From: Streptomyces sp. BV286
GTDB lineage: Bacteria > Actinomycetota > Actinomycetes > Streptomycetales > Streptomycetaceae
Length of the DNA stretch: 64,000 nt
NCBI RefSeq assembly: GCF_019090165.1
Contig: NZ_JAHRIB010000163.1
Coordinates: 53,693-117,692 of the forward strand
Direction: 5' to 3'
Position numbers and translations under genes: made by a program. This document shows, in pieces, positions 43,044 to 51,831 of this stretch (positions are counted from its first letter, which is position 1; the number at the start of each line of letters is the position of its first letter). Under the pieces are notes generated by a model, which saw nothing but the letters and a program-made list of their open reading frames with translations, ran no database searches and had not been told where the DNA came from.

Positions 43044-45253
43044 GCGCCGGCGCCCCGCCGCCCCCGCCGCACGGCACCTGGGAGCCGCGTCCCGCCGCCC
43101 GCTGGGAGGACGCCTTCCTGAGCGGCAACGGCCGACACGGAGCGCTGGTGTTCGGCGATCCCGGCGACGACCGGGTCATCGCCACGCACCACACCCTCGT
43201 CCGCCCCAACGGCGGCGAGCGCGCCCGCCCACCGGAGCTGGCGGCCGAACTGCCCGCCCTCCAGGACCGGTTGCTCGCGGGCGACCGAGCCGCGGCCGAG
43301 GACTTCACGGACGGGCGCCCCCTGCAGTGGGTGCAGCCCTTCCACCCCGCCTTCCAGGTGCGGCTGCGACGGCCGTCCGACGGGGAACGCGGCTACCGCC
43401 GCTCGGTCGACTTCACCACGGGTGTCGCCGACTCGGTCTGCGCGGGCTGGCGCAGCCGGGTCTTCGTCTCGCGCGCCGACGACGTGATCGTCCAGTACGT
43501 GACCTCGCCGGGGCTCACCCTGGACATCGCGCTGGACCACCGGCTCCCCGGCGCCCCGGGCGGGCTGGGCGTCAGCGAGGGCACGGTCCTCACCCCCGAG
43601 GGCGCCGTACTCACCCTGCGCGCCCGCTACCCCGGCAGCGACCGCGCGTACACGGGGGTGACGCTGGCCGTGGTCACCGGCGGCCGTACGACGCTGACCC
43701 CGCCGGGCCTGCGCGTGACGGGAGCCGAGTCGGTCCTGCTGCTGACGCGCCTCGCCCGGCACACCGGGGAACTGGACACGGTGGCACGGGCGCAGGCCCT
43801 GCGCGAGCTGCTGCCGGACGACGAGGACCCGTACGGAACCCTCCTGGACCGCCACCTGCGCCTCCACCGCACCGCGTACGCCCGCGCCTGCCTCGCCCTC
43901 GACGCCGACGACACCGAACGCGCGCTCCCCGGCTCCGAGCTGCTGAAGCGCCCCAAGAGCCCGGCCCTCCTCGAACGGCTCTTCGCGGCCGGCCGCTACC
44001 ACCTGCTGTCCGCGAGCGGGATGCTCCCGCCGAGACTCACCGGGCTGTGGACCGGCGACTGGGACACGGCCTGGTCCGGGGCGTTCACCACGGACGCCAA
44101 CCTCAACCTGCAGACCGCGTCGGCCGTCGCCGCCGCGCTGCCCGAGGTCGTCGAGGCCCACGCCACGCTGATCCACGGGCAGTTGCCGCACTGGCGGGAC
44201 AACGCCCGCGCCGTCTTCGGTGCCCGGGGCATCGTCGCCCCGCCCCACACGGACGGCGAGTCGGGGTACACGTACCACTTCAGCCGCGAGTACCCCCTGC
44301 ACCTGTGGACGGCGGGCGCCGACTGGCTGCTCAAGCCCCTGGTCGACCACGACGAGACCCGAGGGGAACGGGACCCGCGATTGGCCGGCGCCCTGGCCGA
44401 AGTCGCCCTGTTCTACGAGGACTTCCTCACCCGGACCGACGAGCGGGGCCGGCTCGTCGTCGTGCCCTCCTACTCACCGGAGAACCGGCCGGCGAACGCG
44501 AGCTGGGGCGCGGTCAACGCCGCCATGGACCTCTCGGCGGCCCGGCACGCCCTGCTCACGGCGGCCGCCTACCACCCGGGCCCCGACGCCGACCGGTGGC
44601 GCGGCCTCGCCGAGCGGCTGCCCCCGCACCGCGTCAACGACGACGGCGCCCTCGCCGAGTGGGCGTGGCCCGGCCTCGACGACACGTACGACCACCGGCA
44701 CCTCAGCCATCTGTACGGCGTGTGGCCGCACGACGAGATCAACCCCTACGACACCCCCGGGCTCGCCGCCGCGGCACACCGCGCGCTCGAACTGCGGGGC
44801 GCCGAGAACGACTCCGCGCACGGCCACCTGCACCACGCCCTTGTCGCGGCCCGCCTGCGCGACGGCGAGCGGGTCGCCCACGCGCTCGGCCAGGTACTGG
44901 AGGGCGACTACTTCCACGCCTCCCTCATGAGCGCGCACTACCCCCACCGCGACGTCTACAACGCGGACGCCGCGCACACCCTCCCCGCCCTGATCGTCGA
45001 GGCGCTGATCCAGTCGACCCCCGACCGGCTGGTCCTCCTCCCCGCCCTGCCCGCCACCCTCCCGGCGGGTGAACTCCTCGGCGTGACCACGAGGTTCGGC
45101 GCGGTGGTCGACCTCAGCTGGAACCCGCGGCAGGCCCGGGCGGTGGTGCGCCCCACCCGCACCTGCCGTGTCGACCTCAGAACTCTCTCCGGAGCGCGAC
45201 AGCTCTCCCTGCGCGCCGGAGAGGACTGCGTCCTGACCCTGGGGCCGCAGTAG
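43040..45253 (+). CDS. GH95 alpha-L-fucosidase
   Basis: A 737-residue cytoplasmic enzyme. The N-terminal domain opens WEDAFLSGNGRHGALVFGD. The (alpha/alpha)6 domain carries N354 and N356 in TTDANLNLQ and E481 in YSPENRPANASWG, positions that match the Asn pair and acid Glu of the known 1,2-alpha-L-fucosidase. HLSHLYGVWPHDEINPYDTP is also conserved. It should remove the terminal alpha-1,2-fucose from fucosylated xyloglucan pieces; some GH95 proteins are alpha-L-galactosidases, which cannot be excluded. The start overlaps the GH42 stop. Confidence 0.87.
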   Translation: MSAGAPPPPPHGTWEPRPAARWEDAFLSGNGRHGALVFGDPGDDRVIATHHTLVRPNGGERARPPELAAELPALQDRLLAGDRAAAEDFTDGRPLQWVQPFHPAFQVRLRRPSDGERGYRRSVDFTTGVADSVCAGWRSRVFVSRADDVIVQYVTSPGLTLDIALDHRLPGAPGGLGVSEGTVLTPEGAVLTLRARYPGSDRAYTGVTLAVVTGGRTTLTPPGLRVTGAESVLLLTRLARHTGELDTVARAQALRELLPDDEDPYGTLLDRHLRLHRTAYARACLALDADDTERALPGSELLKRPKSPALLERLFAAGRYHLLSASGMLPPRLTGLWTGDWDTAWSGAFTTDANLNLQTASAVAAALPEVVEAHATLIHGQLPHWRDNARAVFGARGIVAPPHTDGESGYTYHFSREYPLHLWTAGADWLLKPLVDHDETRGERDPRLAGALAEVALFYEDFLTRTDERGRLVVVPSYSPENRPANASWGAVNAAMDLSAARHALLTAAAYHPGPDADRWRGLAERLPPHRVNDDGALAEWAWPGLDDTYDHRHLSHLYGVWPHDEINPYDTPGLAAAAHRALELRGAENDSAHGHLHHALVAARLRDGERVAHALGQVLEGDYFHASLMSAHYPHRDVYNADAAHTLPALIVEALIQSTPDRLVLLPALPATLPAGELLGVTTRFGAVVDLSWNPRQARAVVRPTRTCRVDLRTLSGARQLSLRAGEDCVLTLGPQ

Positions 45254-45303
45254 ATCCACCGCAGACACATCCCCCACATCCCCCCACCCATGGAAGGGAC
45301 ACC

Positions 45304-46017
45304 ATGGCAACACGCATCCTGAACAGGCTCACCAAGGCCCTCCTGGCCCCCGCCCTCGCACTCGGCGCCACCATCGGTCTCGCCTCGGCCCCCGCCTCGG
45401 CGGCCGTCTGGAACTCCTGCGACCAGTGGGGCAACACCAGCCTCAACGGCTACACGCTCTACAACAACATCTGGGGCGGCGGCGCCGGCGGCCAGTGCAT
45501 CTGGGCCAACTCCGGCACCAACTGGGGCGTCAACGCCAACCACCCCAACACCGGCGGCATCAAGTCCTACCCGAACGCCAAGAAGGTGATCAACAAGTCG
45601 ATCACCTCGCTCGGCTCGCTCAGCAGCAGCTACAACGTCACGGTCCCGTCGTCCGGCGCGTACAACACGTCGTACGACATCTGGGACACGGACTACGACT
45701 ACGAGATCATGCTCTGGGTCAACTACAACGGAGCCGTGGGCCCGCTCGGCACCTCGCAGGGCAACGTCACCCTCGGCGGCCACACCTGGTCCGTCTACAA
45801 GGGCAGCAACGGCGCCAACGAGGTCTTCTCGTTCCTGCGCACCTCGGACTCCAACTCCGGCACCGTCAACGTCCTGCCGATCCTCAAGTGGATCAAGGAC
45901 ACCAAGCACTGGATGGGCAACGAGACCATCGGCGACGTCCAGTTCGGCTTCGAGATCACCTCGTCGTCGGGCGGCCTGGACTTCCGCACCAACAGCATGT
46001 CGGTCTCCAGCAGCTGA
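45304..46017 (+). CDS. Secreted GH12 endo-glucanase / xyloglucanase
   Basis: A 237-residue precursor with a Sec signal (LAPALALGATIGLASAPASA-AV, 33-34). The mature jelly-roll has the GH12 features WNSCDQWGNTSLNGYTLYNN, the nucleophile E134 in YDYEIMLWV and the acid/base E217 in VQFGFEIT. GH12 includes endo-glucanases and xyloglucan-specific endo-enzymes; the setting favours the latter. No CBM. It lies 50 bases after GH95, preceded by GGAAGGGA, and ends at a perfect terminator. Confidence 0.92.
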   Translation: MATRILNRLTKALLAPALALGATIGLASAPASAAVWNSCDQWGNTSLNGYTLYNNIWGGGAGGQCIWANSGTNWGVNANHPNTGGIKSYPNAKKVINKSITSLGSLSSSYNVTVPSSGAYNTSYDIWDTDYDYEIMLWVNYNGAVGPLGTSQGNVTLGGHTWSVYKGSNGANEVFSFLRTSDSNSGTVNVLPILKWIKDTKHWMGNETIGDVQFGFEITSSSGGLDFRTNSMSVSSS

Positions 46018-46041
46018 CCCCGTGCGACGCAGGTGAACGGC

Positions 46042-46076
46042 GGTGCGGCCGGCCCCTCCCGGGAGCCGGCCGCACC
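46042..46076. terminator. Bidirectional terminator between GH12 and GH31 genes
   Basis: GGTGCGGCCGGC (46042-46053) pairs perfectly with GCCGGCCGCACC (46065-46076) around an 11-base loop, between two convergent stops. Confidence 0.87.
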
Positions 46077-46091
46077 CTCACGTCCGCGGGG

Positions 46092-48161
46092 TCACTCCGC
46101 CACCGGCAGCCGTGCCCCGTCCCGCAGGAACAGCGGAATACGCTCCAGCGGCGCGTCGACGGTCACGGCCGCGCCCCCCTCGTACGACTCGCCGGTCCAC
46201 GCGTCGGTCCAGCGCGCGCCCGCCGGAAGGTGGACCGTCCGGGCCGTCGCCCCCGCCGTGAGCACCGGCGCGACCAGCAGGTCCCGGCCGAAGAGGTACG
46301 CGTCGTCCACGGACCACGCCGCCTGGTCCTCGGGGAACTCCAGGAACAGCGGCCGCATCACCGGCAGCCCCTCCTCGTGGGCCTCCCGCATGACCTCCAG
46401 CACGTACGGCTTCAGACGCTCACGCAGGTGGAGGTACTTCTCCAGGATCGCGCCGGCCTCCTCGCCGTACGACCACACCTCGTTCGGGCCGCCGGTCATC
46501 TCCGGGCCGAGCGGCGTGCCCGGGTCCCGGAAGCCGTGCAGGCGCATCAGCGGGGACAGCGCGCCGAACTGGAACCAGCGGATCATGACCTCGCGGTACG
46601 CCGGGTCGTCCGGGTCACCGCCGTGGAAGCCCCCGATGTCGGTGTTCCACCAGGGGATGCCGGACAGCGAGGTGTTGAGACCCGCCGCGATCTGGCGGCG
46701 CAGCGTCGCGAAGTCCGTGCCGATGTCGCCGGACCACAGGGCGGCCCCGTAGCGCTGACTGCCCGCCCACGCCGACCTGTTGAGGGTGACGACCTCGCTC
46801 TCGCCGGCCGCCAGCATGCCCTCGTGGAAGGTGCGGGCGTTCTCGCGCGGATACATGTTGCCCACTTCGAGTCCCGGGCCCGCCCAGTAGCGCAGGTTCT
46901 CCTGGAATCCCGGCTTCAGCTCCGGCTCGCAGGCGTCCAGCCAGAAGGACGTGATCCCGTACGGCTCCAGGTAGTTGTCCCTGATCCGCGACCACAGGAA
47001 CGCACGCGCCTCGGGGTTCGTCGCGTCGTAGAAGGCGACCTGGACCGTGGAGGCGACCTCCTTGTCCGGCCAGTCGGCGTGTGCCATGGGCCCGTACTGC
47101 GTGCCGATGAACCAGCCCCGCTGCTCCATCAGTTGATGGTTCTCGGAGAGAGGGGAGACGGACGGCCAGACGGACACGACGAGCTTGATGCCGAGTTCCG
47201 TGAGCTCCCGTTGCATCGCCGCCGGGTCCGGCCACTCGGCCGGGTCGAACTTCCACTCGCCCAGATGTGTCCAGTGGAAGAAGTCGCACACGATGACGTC
47301 GATGGGCAGGCCGCGGCGCTTGTACTCCCGTGCCACGCCGAGGAGTTCGTCCTGGGTGCGGTAGCGCAGCTTGCACTGCCAGAAGCCCGCCGCCCACTCC
47401 GGCAGCATCGGCGTGCGCCCGGTGACCGCGCTGTACCGGCGCTGCGCGTCGGCCGGCCGGCCCGCGGTGATCCAGTAGTCGATCTGCCGGGCCGAGTCCG
47501 CCACCCACCGCGTGCCGTTGCCCGCGAGCTCGACGCGGCCGATCGCCGGGCTGTTCCACAGCAGGGTGTAGCCGCGGCTGGAGGTGAGGACCGGGATGGT
47601 CACCTCGGCGTTGCGCTGGACCAGGTCGAGGACGGCGCCCTTCTGGTCGAGCAGCCCGTGCTGGTGCTGCCCGAGGCCGTACAGCTTCTCGCCCTCGTAC
47701 GCGGCGAAGCGCTGCTCCAGACGGTGGTGGCCGTTGCCGACGGGGGTGTAGAGGCGCGGCCCCGGCCACCAGAAGTGGGCGCGCTCCTCGGCGAGCAGCT
47801 CGGTGCCGTCGTCGCTGCGGACGAAGCGGACCAGGCCCTCGGCGTCGACCTCCACGGTCAGCGCGCCGACGGTCAGCAGTCCCCGCCCGTCCTCGATCTT
47901 GACGGTGGCCTCCGTGGCGGGCGGCTCGTCGAGCACGGCGGCGGGCAGACCCTCCAGGACGGGCCCGCCGAGCCTGGCCCGGACCCGGACGGCGTCCGGA
48001 CCCCACGGCTCGATGCGTACGGTCTCCTGGCGGCCGCTCCACTCCAGCGCGCCGTCGCGTTCGCGGAACGTGCCGACGGTGGGGGAGGACTGGGCGAGAC
48101 TCGCGGACCCCTGCCCGGGCCTTCCGTGCTCTCCGGGCTGGTTCTCGGCAGGCTGATTCAT
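46092..48161 (-). CDS. GH31 alpha-xylosidase
   Basis: A 689-residue cytoplasmic enzyme. Residues 30-240 form the N-terminal beta-sandwich with EKLYGLGQHQHGLLDQ. The barrel has DVIVCDFFHWTHLGEWKFDP, the nucleophile D409 in FWLDACEPE and the acid/base D479 in ALWSGDIGTDF. The CDFFHW segment is like the aromatic-rich loop of YicI-type alpha-xylosidases. It should remove the alpha-1,6-xylose from the non-reducing end of oligosaccharides. The ATG follows AGGAG at eight bases. It is read after lacI on the same strand, 117 bases apart, so it may be part of a lacI-GH31 unit. Confidence 0.9.
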   Translation of the reverse strand: MNQPAENQPGEHGRPGQGSASLAQSSPTVGTFRERDGALEWSGRQETVRIEPWGPDAVRVRARLGGPVLEGLPAAVLDEPPATEATVKIEDGRGLLTVGALTVEVDAEGLVRFVRSDDGTELLAEERAHFWWPGPRLYTPVGNGHHRLEQRFAAYEGEKLYGLGQHQHGLLDQKGAVLDLVQRNAEVTIPVLTSSRGYTLLWNSPAIGRVELAGNGTRWVADSARQIDYWITAGRPADAQRRYSAVTGRTPMLPEWAAGFWQCKLRYRTQDELLGVAREYKRRGLPIDVIVCDFFHWTHLGEWKFDPAEWPDPAAMQRELTELGIKLVVSVWPSVSPLSENHQLMEQRGWFIGTQYGPMAHADWPDKEVASTVQVAFYDATNPEARAFLWSRIRDNYLEPYGITSFWLDACEPELKPGFQENLRYWAGPGLEVGNMYPRENARTFHEGMLAAGESEVVTLNRSAWAGSQRYGAALWSGDIGTDFATLRRQIAAGLNTSLSGIPWWNTDIGGFHGGDPDDPAYREVMIRWFQFGALSPLMRLHGFRDPGTPLGPEMTGGPNEVWSYGEEAGAILEKYLHLRERLKPYVLEVMREAHEEGLPVMRPLFLEFPEDQAAWSVDDAYLFGRDLLVAPVLTAGATARTVHLPAGARWTDAWTGESYEGGAAVTVDAPLERIPLFLRDGARLPVAE

Positions 48162-48278
48162 ACGGGGTGCTCCTGAAGGAAGGAGTGGCGACAGGACCCC
48201 GGCGGCACGGCCGGCCGGGACAGACGGGGGCTCCCCACCTCCCCTCGTGCGTACGGGAGATGGGGTGGTGCGGTGAGG

Positions 48279-49292
48279 TCAGGAAGTGGCGGGAGCGGGA
48301 CCCGTGCTCGCCCGGACCGTCAACTCGGGTGCGATGAGCACGACTTCGTCCTTGCCGTGCCCCTCCAGCTTGGCGATCAGCTGCTCCACCGCGTTGCGGC
48401 CCATCTCCTGGGCGGGGATGGCCACCGAGGTCAGCCGCACCGACGCCTGGACGGCGACCTGGTCCGGGCAGATCGCGATCACCGACACGTCCTCCGGTAC
48501 CGCCCGGCCCTGCCTGCGCAGCAGCGCGAGCAGCGGCTCGACGGCCGACTCGTTCTGCACGACGAAGCCCGTGGTGCCGGGGCGCTCGTCGAAGACCCGG
48601 GCCAGGGTCAGTGACATGGCGTCGAAGCCGCCCTCGCACGGGCGGTGGAGCACCCGCAGGCCGAGCTCCCGCGACCGGGTGCGGAGTCCGTCGAGCGTGC
48701 GCTCGGCGAAGCCCGTGTGCCGCTCGTAGACCGCGGGCGCCTCGCCGATGACAGCGATGTCACGGTGACCGAGCATCGCCAGATGCTCGGCGCACAGCGC
48801 ACCCGTCGCTCGGAAGTCGAGATCCACGCAGGTCAGGCCGCTGGTGTCGGCGGGGAGCCCGATGAGGACGGACGGCTGGTCGGTGCCGCGCAGCAGCGGC
48901 AGCCGCTCGTCGTCGAGCTCGACGTCCATCAGGATCATCGCGTCGGCGAGCCCGCTCCCGGTGACCCGGCGCACGGCGTCGGGGCCCTCCTCGCCGGTGA
49001 GCAGCAGCACGTCGTACCCGTGGGTGCGCGCAGAGGTCGTCACCGCGATGGCGATCTCCATCATCACGGGTACGTACATGTCGGTGCGGAGCGGGATCAT
49101 CAGCGCGATGATGTTGGACCGGTTGCTTGCCAGCGCCCGGGCTCCCGCGTTGGGGTGGTACCCGAGCTCCTGGATGCTCTGCTCGACCCGCTGGCGGGTG
49201 CCCACGGAGATCGACCGCTTGCCGCTGAGGACATAGCTCACCGTGCTCGCCGAGACTCCGGCATGCTGGGCGACCTCGGCGAGGGTGACCAT
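48279..49292 (-). CDS. LacI-family transcriptional regulator of the xyloglucan locus
   Basis: A 337-residue repressor. Residues 1-50 are the helix-turn-helix TLAEVAQHAGVSASTVSYVLSG with the hinge ARALASNRSNIIALMIP; residues 60-330 form the periplasmic-binding-like sugar domain. It should bind the palindromic TCGAAGCGCTTCGA sites and release them on a xyloglucan-derived sugar (inference from position and family). The ATG at 49292 has GGAGAG before it; a TTG at 49304 would add four residues. A near-copy of the palindrome lies 20 bases upstream, suggesting autoregulation. Confidence 0.88.
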   Translation of the reverse strand: MVTLAEVAQHAGVSASTVSYVLSGKRSISVGTRQRVEQSIQELGYHPNAGARALASNRSNIIALMIPLRTDMYVPVMMEIAIAVTTSARTHGYDVLLLTGEEGPDAVRRVTGSGLADAMILMDVELDDERLPLLRGTDQPSVLIGLPADTSGLTCVDLDFRATGALCAEHLAMLGHRDIAVIGEAPAVYERHTGFAERTLDGLRTRSRELGLRVLHRPCEGGFDAMSLTLARVFDERPGTTGFVVQNESAVEPLLALLRRQGRAVPEDVSVIAICPDQVAVQASVRLTSVAIPAQEMGRNAVEQLIAKLEGHGKDEVVLIAPELTVRASTGPAPATS

Positions 49293-49311
49293 CCAGCTCT
49301 CCAAGCATTGT

Positions 49312-49325
49312 GTGAAGCGCTTCGA
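49312..49325. promoter_or_regulatory. LacI-type operator, lacI leader
   Basis: GTGAAGCGCTTCGA, the palindrome with two changes in the left end, 20 bases before the lacI ATG. Position suits self-repression. Confidence 0.65.
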
Positions 49326-49400
49326 CAGTGCGCGTTACGGACAAGGGCGAGTGAGGGTGGCTCGACAGTAGCTTGACGGCGAGTGGGTGTCCATAGGTTG

Positions 49401-49414
49401 TCGAAGCGCTTCGA
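49401..49414. promoter_or_regulatory. LacI-type operator, distal copy
   Basis: Perfect TCGAAGCGCTTCGA, 76 bases upstream of the proximal site. A rightward TTGACG (49373-49378) and TAGGTT (49394-49399), 15 apart, sit just before it. It may help loop repression of lacI or control transcription toward the acyl-CoA dehydrogenase gene. Confidence 0.7.
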
Positions 49415-49675
49415 CTCCATGGTTGTACGGGGGAGCCCACCGGGGCGGGAGAAGGGCCTGATGCGCGGGTGCGGGCGGGTGGAGGCTCGGCACGCCGTCC
49501 TCGCGCCCCTGTCCGGCGGCCCGGCGGGCCCGCTCGCCGGATCCCGGCGCGGGCACGTCCGTGGAGGGGGCCCGAATGGTGCGCGAGGACTGGTGGGTGG
49601 GTCCGGAATCGGGTACATACGATCGAGTAGCACCGGTGAGTAACGGAACGGACCAAGATCCCTATTCGCGGCGAG

Positions 49676-51622
49676 GTGAGCCTCTTGTCCGCAACACCCC
49701 ACCAGCCCGCTGTCTCCGAACGCGAGGCCCGACAGGTCGCCGAGGCCGCGCGGGAGCAGGACTGGCGCAAACCCAGTTTCGCCAAGGAGCTGTTCCTCGG
49801 CCGCTTCCGCCTCGATCTCATCCACCCCCACCCGATGCCCCCCGACGAGGACGCGCGGCGCGGCGAGGAATTCCTCGCCAGGCTGCGCGACTTCTGCGAG
49901 ACCAAGATCGACTCGGCGCTCATCGAGCGCGAGGCGCGGATCCCCGACGAGGTGATCAACGGGCTCAAGGAGCTCGGCGCCCTCGGCATGAAGATCGACA
50001 CGAAGTACGGCGGCCTGGGTCTGACGCAGGTCTACTACAACAAGGCGCTGGCCCTGGTCGGCTCCGCGAACCCGGCGATCGGCGCGCTGCTCTCCGCGCA
50101 TCAGTCGATCGGCGTACCGCAGCCGCTGAAGCTCTTCGGCACCCAGGAGCAGAAGGACGCCTTCCTCCCGCGCCTGGCCCGTACCGACATCTCCGCCTTC
50201 CTGCTCACCGAGCCCGACGTGGGCTCCGACCCGGCGCGCCTGGCCACCAGCGCCGTACCCGACGGCGACGACTACGTCCTCGACGGGGTGAAGCTCTGGA
50301 CGACCAACGGCGTCGTCGCGGACCTGCTGGTCGTGATGGCGCGCGTGCCGAAGTCCGAGGGCCACAAGGGCGGCATCACCGCCTTCGTCGTGGAGGCCGC
50401 GTCGGAGGGCGTCACGGTCGAGAACCGCAACGCGTTCATGGGGCTGCGCGGTCTGGAGAACGGCGTCACCCGCTTCCACCAGGTCCGGGTGCCCGCCGCG
50501 AACCGCATCGGGCCGGAGGGCGCCGGGCTCAAGATCGCACTCACCACGCTCAACACCGGACGGCTCTCGCTGCCCGCCATGTGCGTCGGCGCCGGCAAGT
50601 GGTGCCTGAAGATCGCCCGCGAGTGGTCGTCCGTGCGGGAGCAGTGGGGCAAGCCGGTGGCCCACCACGAGGCCGTGGGCGCGAAGATCTCCTTCATCGC
50701 GGCGACCACGTTCGCCCTGGAGGCCGTCCTCGACCTGTCGTCGCAGATGGCCGACGAGAACCGCAACGACATCCGCATCGAGGCCGCCCTCGCCAAGCTG
50801 TACGGCTCCGAGATGGCCTGGCTGATGGCCGACGAGCTGGTCCAGATCCGCGGCGGACGCGGCTTCGAGACCGCCGACTCCCTCGCGGCCCGCGGCGAAC
50901 GGGCCGTCCCCGCCGAGCAGATCCTGCGCGACCTGCGCATCAACCGCATCTTCGAGGGCTCGACGGAGATCATGCACCTGCTGATCGCGCGGGAGGCGGT
51001 CGACGCCCACCTCTCCGTGGCCGGCGACCTCATCGACCGGGAGAAGTCCCTCTCGGACAAGGCGAAGGCGGGCGCGAACGCCGGCGTGTTCTACGCCAAG
51101 TGGCTCCCGAAACTGATCGCGGGCCCCGGTCAACTGCCGCGCTCCTACGGGGACTTCCATCCGGCCGGACACGTCGACCTGTCCGGCCACCTCCGGTACG
51201 TGGAGCGCTCCGCCCGCAAGCTCGCCCGGTCCACCTTCTACGCCATGTCCCGCTGGCAGGGCCGGATGGAGACCAAGCAGGGCTTCCTCGGCCGGATCGT
51301 CGACATCGGCGCCGAACTGTTCGCGATGAGCGCCGCCTGTGTCCGCGCCGAACTCCTGCGCTCGACCGAGGCGCACGGCCGGGAGGCGTACCAGCTCGCC
51401 GACGCCTTCTGCAGCCAGTCCCGCGTCCGGGTGGAGGAGCTCTTCGGCCGGCTGTGGTCCAACACCGACGATCTCGACCGCAAGGTGGTCAAGGGAGTCC
51501 TCGGCGGCGCCTACACCTGGCTGGAGGAGGGAGTCGTCGACCCGTCCGGCGAAGGCCCGTGGATCGCCGACGCGACACCGGGCGCGACCGAACGGGAGAA
51601 CGTCCACCGGCCCATCCGCTGA
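49676..51622 (+). CDS. Acyl-CoA dehydrogenase (long form)
   Basis: A 648-residue flavoenzyme, longer than ordinary family members (about 380) by a C-terminal helical extension. The core has SAHQSIGVPQPLKLFG, LTEPDVGSDPARL (FAD and substrate), LWTTNGVVADLLVVMAR, MGLRGLENGVTRF and, near residue 425, INRIFEGSTEIMHLLIAREAV, where the Glu is the usual base. It catalyses alpha,beta-dehydrogenation of acyl-CoA thioesters. It belongs to the core region next to dxr. The GTG at 49676 has only a weak ribosome site; a TTG at 49685 is an alternative. Confidence 0.85.
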   Translation: MSLLSATPHQPAVSEREARQVAEAAREQDWRKPSFAKELFLGRFRLDLIHPHPMPPDEDARRGEEFLARLRDFCETKIDSALIEREARIPDEVINGLKELGALGMKIDTKYGGLGLTQVYYNKALALVGSANPAIGALLSAHQSIGVPQPLKLFGTQEQKDAFLPRLARTDISAFLLTEPDVGSDPARLATSAVPDGDDYVLDGVKLWTTNGVVADLLVVMARVPKSEGHKGGITAFVVEAASEGVTVENRNAFMGLRGLENGVTRFHQVRVPAANRIGPEGAGLKIALTTLNTGRLSLPAMCVGAGKWCLKIAREWSSVREQWGKPVAHHEAVGAKISFIAATTFALEAVLDLSSQMADENRNDIRIEAALAKLYGSEMAWLMADELVQIRGGRGFETADSLAARGERAVPAEQILRDLRINRIFEGSTEIMHLLIAREAVDAHLSVAGDLIDREKSLSDKAKAGANAGVFYAKWLPKLIAGPGQLPRSYGDFHPAGHVDLSGHLRYVERSARKLARSTFYAMSRWQGRMETKQGFLGRIVDIGAELFAMSAACVRAELLRSTEAHGREAYQLADAFCSQSRVRVEELFGRLWSNTDDLDRKVVKGVLGGAYTWLEEGVVDPSGEGPWIADATPGATERENVHRPIR

Positions 51623-51661
51623 CCCCTCCCCCGGGAGGCGCCGCAGCCCCGGCCCCGTGCC

Positions 51662-51696
51662 GCCGCTCACCGCACCGAATCCGTGCGGCGAGCGGC
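51662..51696 (+). terminator. Terminator of the acyl-CoA dehydrogenase gene
   Basis: GCCGCTCACCGCAC (51662-51675) pairs with GTGCGGCGAGCGGC (51683-51696), one A-C mismatch, loop of seven, 40 bases after the stop. Confidence 0.7.
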
Positions 51697-51831
51697 GACA
51701 CGGCGAACGGGTTGTGCGGGGCCGCCGGTCGCGCACAACCCGCTCGCCCGAAGAGCCCCTCCGTGCCCCTTACGAGGCACTCCCGGGACGCCCCTGTCCC
51801 GTCGGTGCGGTGTTGCGGCAACAATGGAGGG

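Noticed and set aside
49419..49643. Possible small gene between the distal LacI operator and the acyl-CoA dehydrogenase
   Set aside because: The translation is Gly/Arg/Pro rich with no domain, no good ribosome site precedes the ATG, and codon bias is poor.
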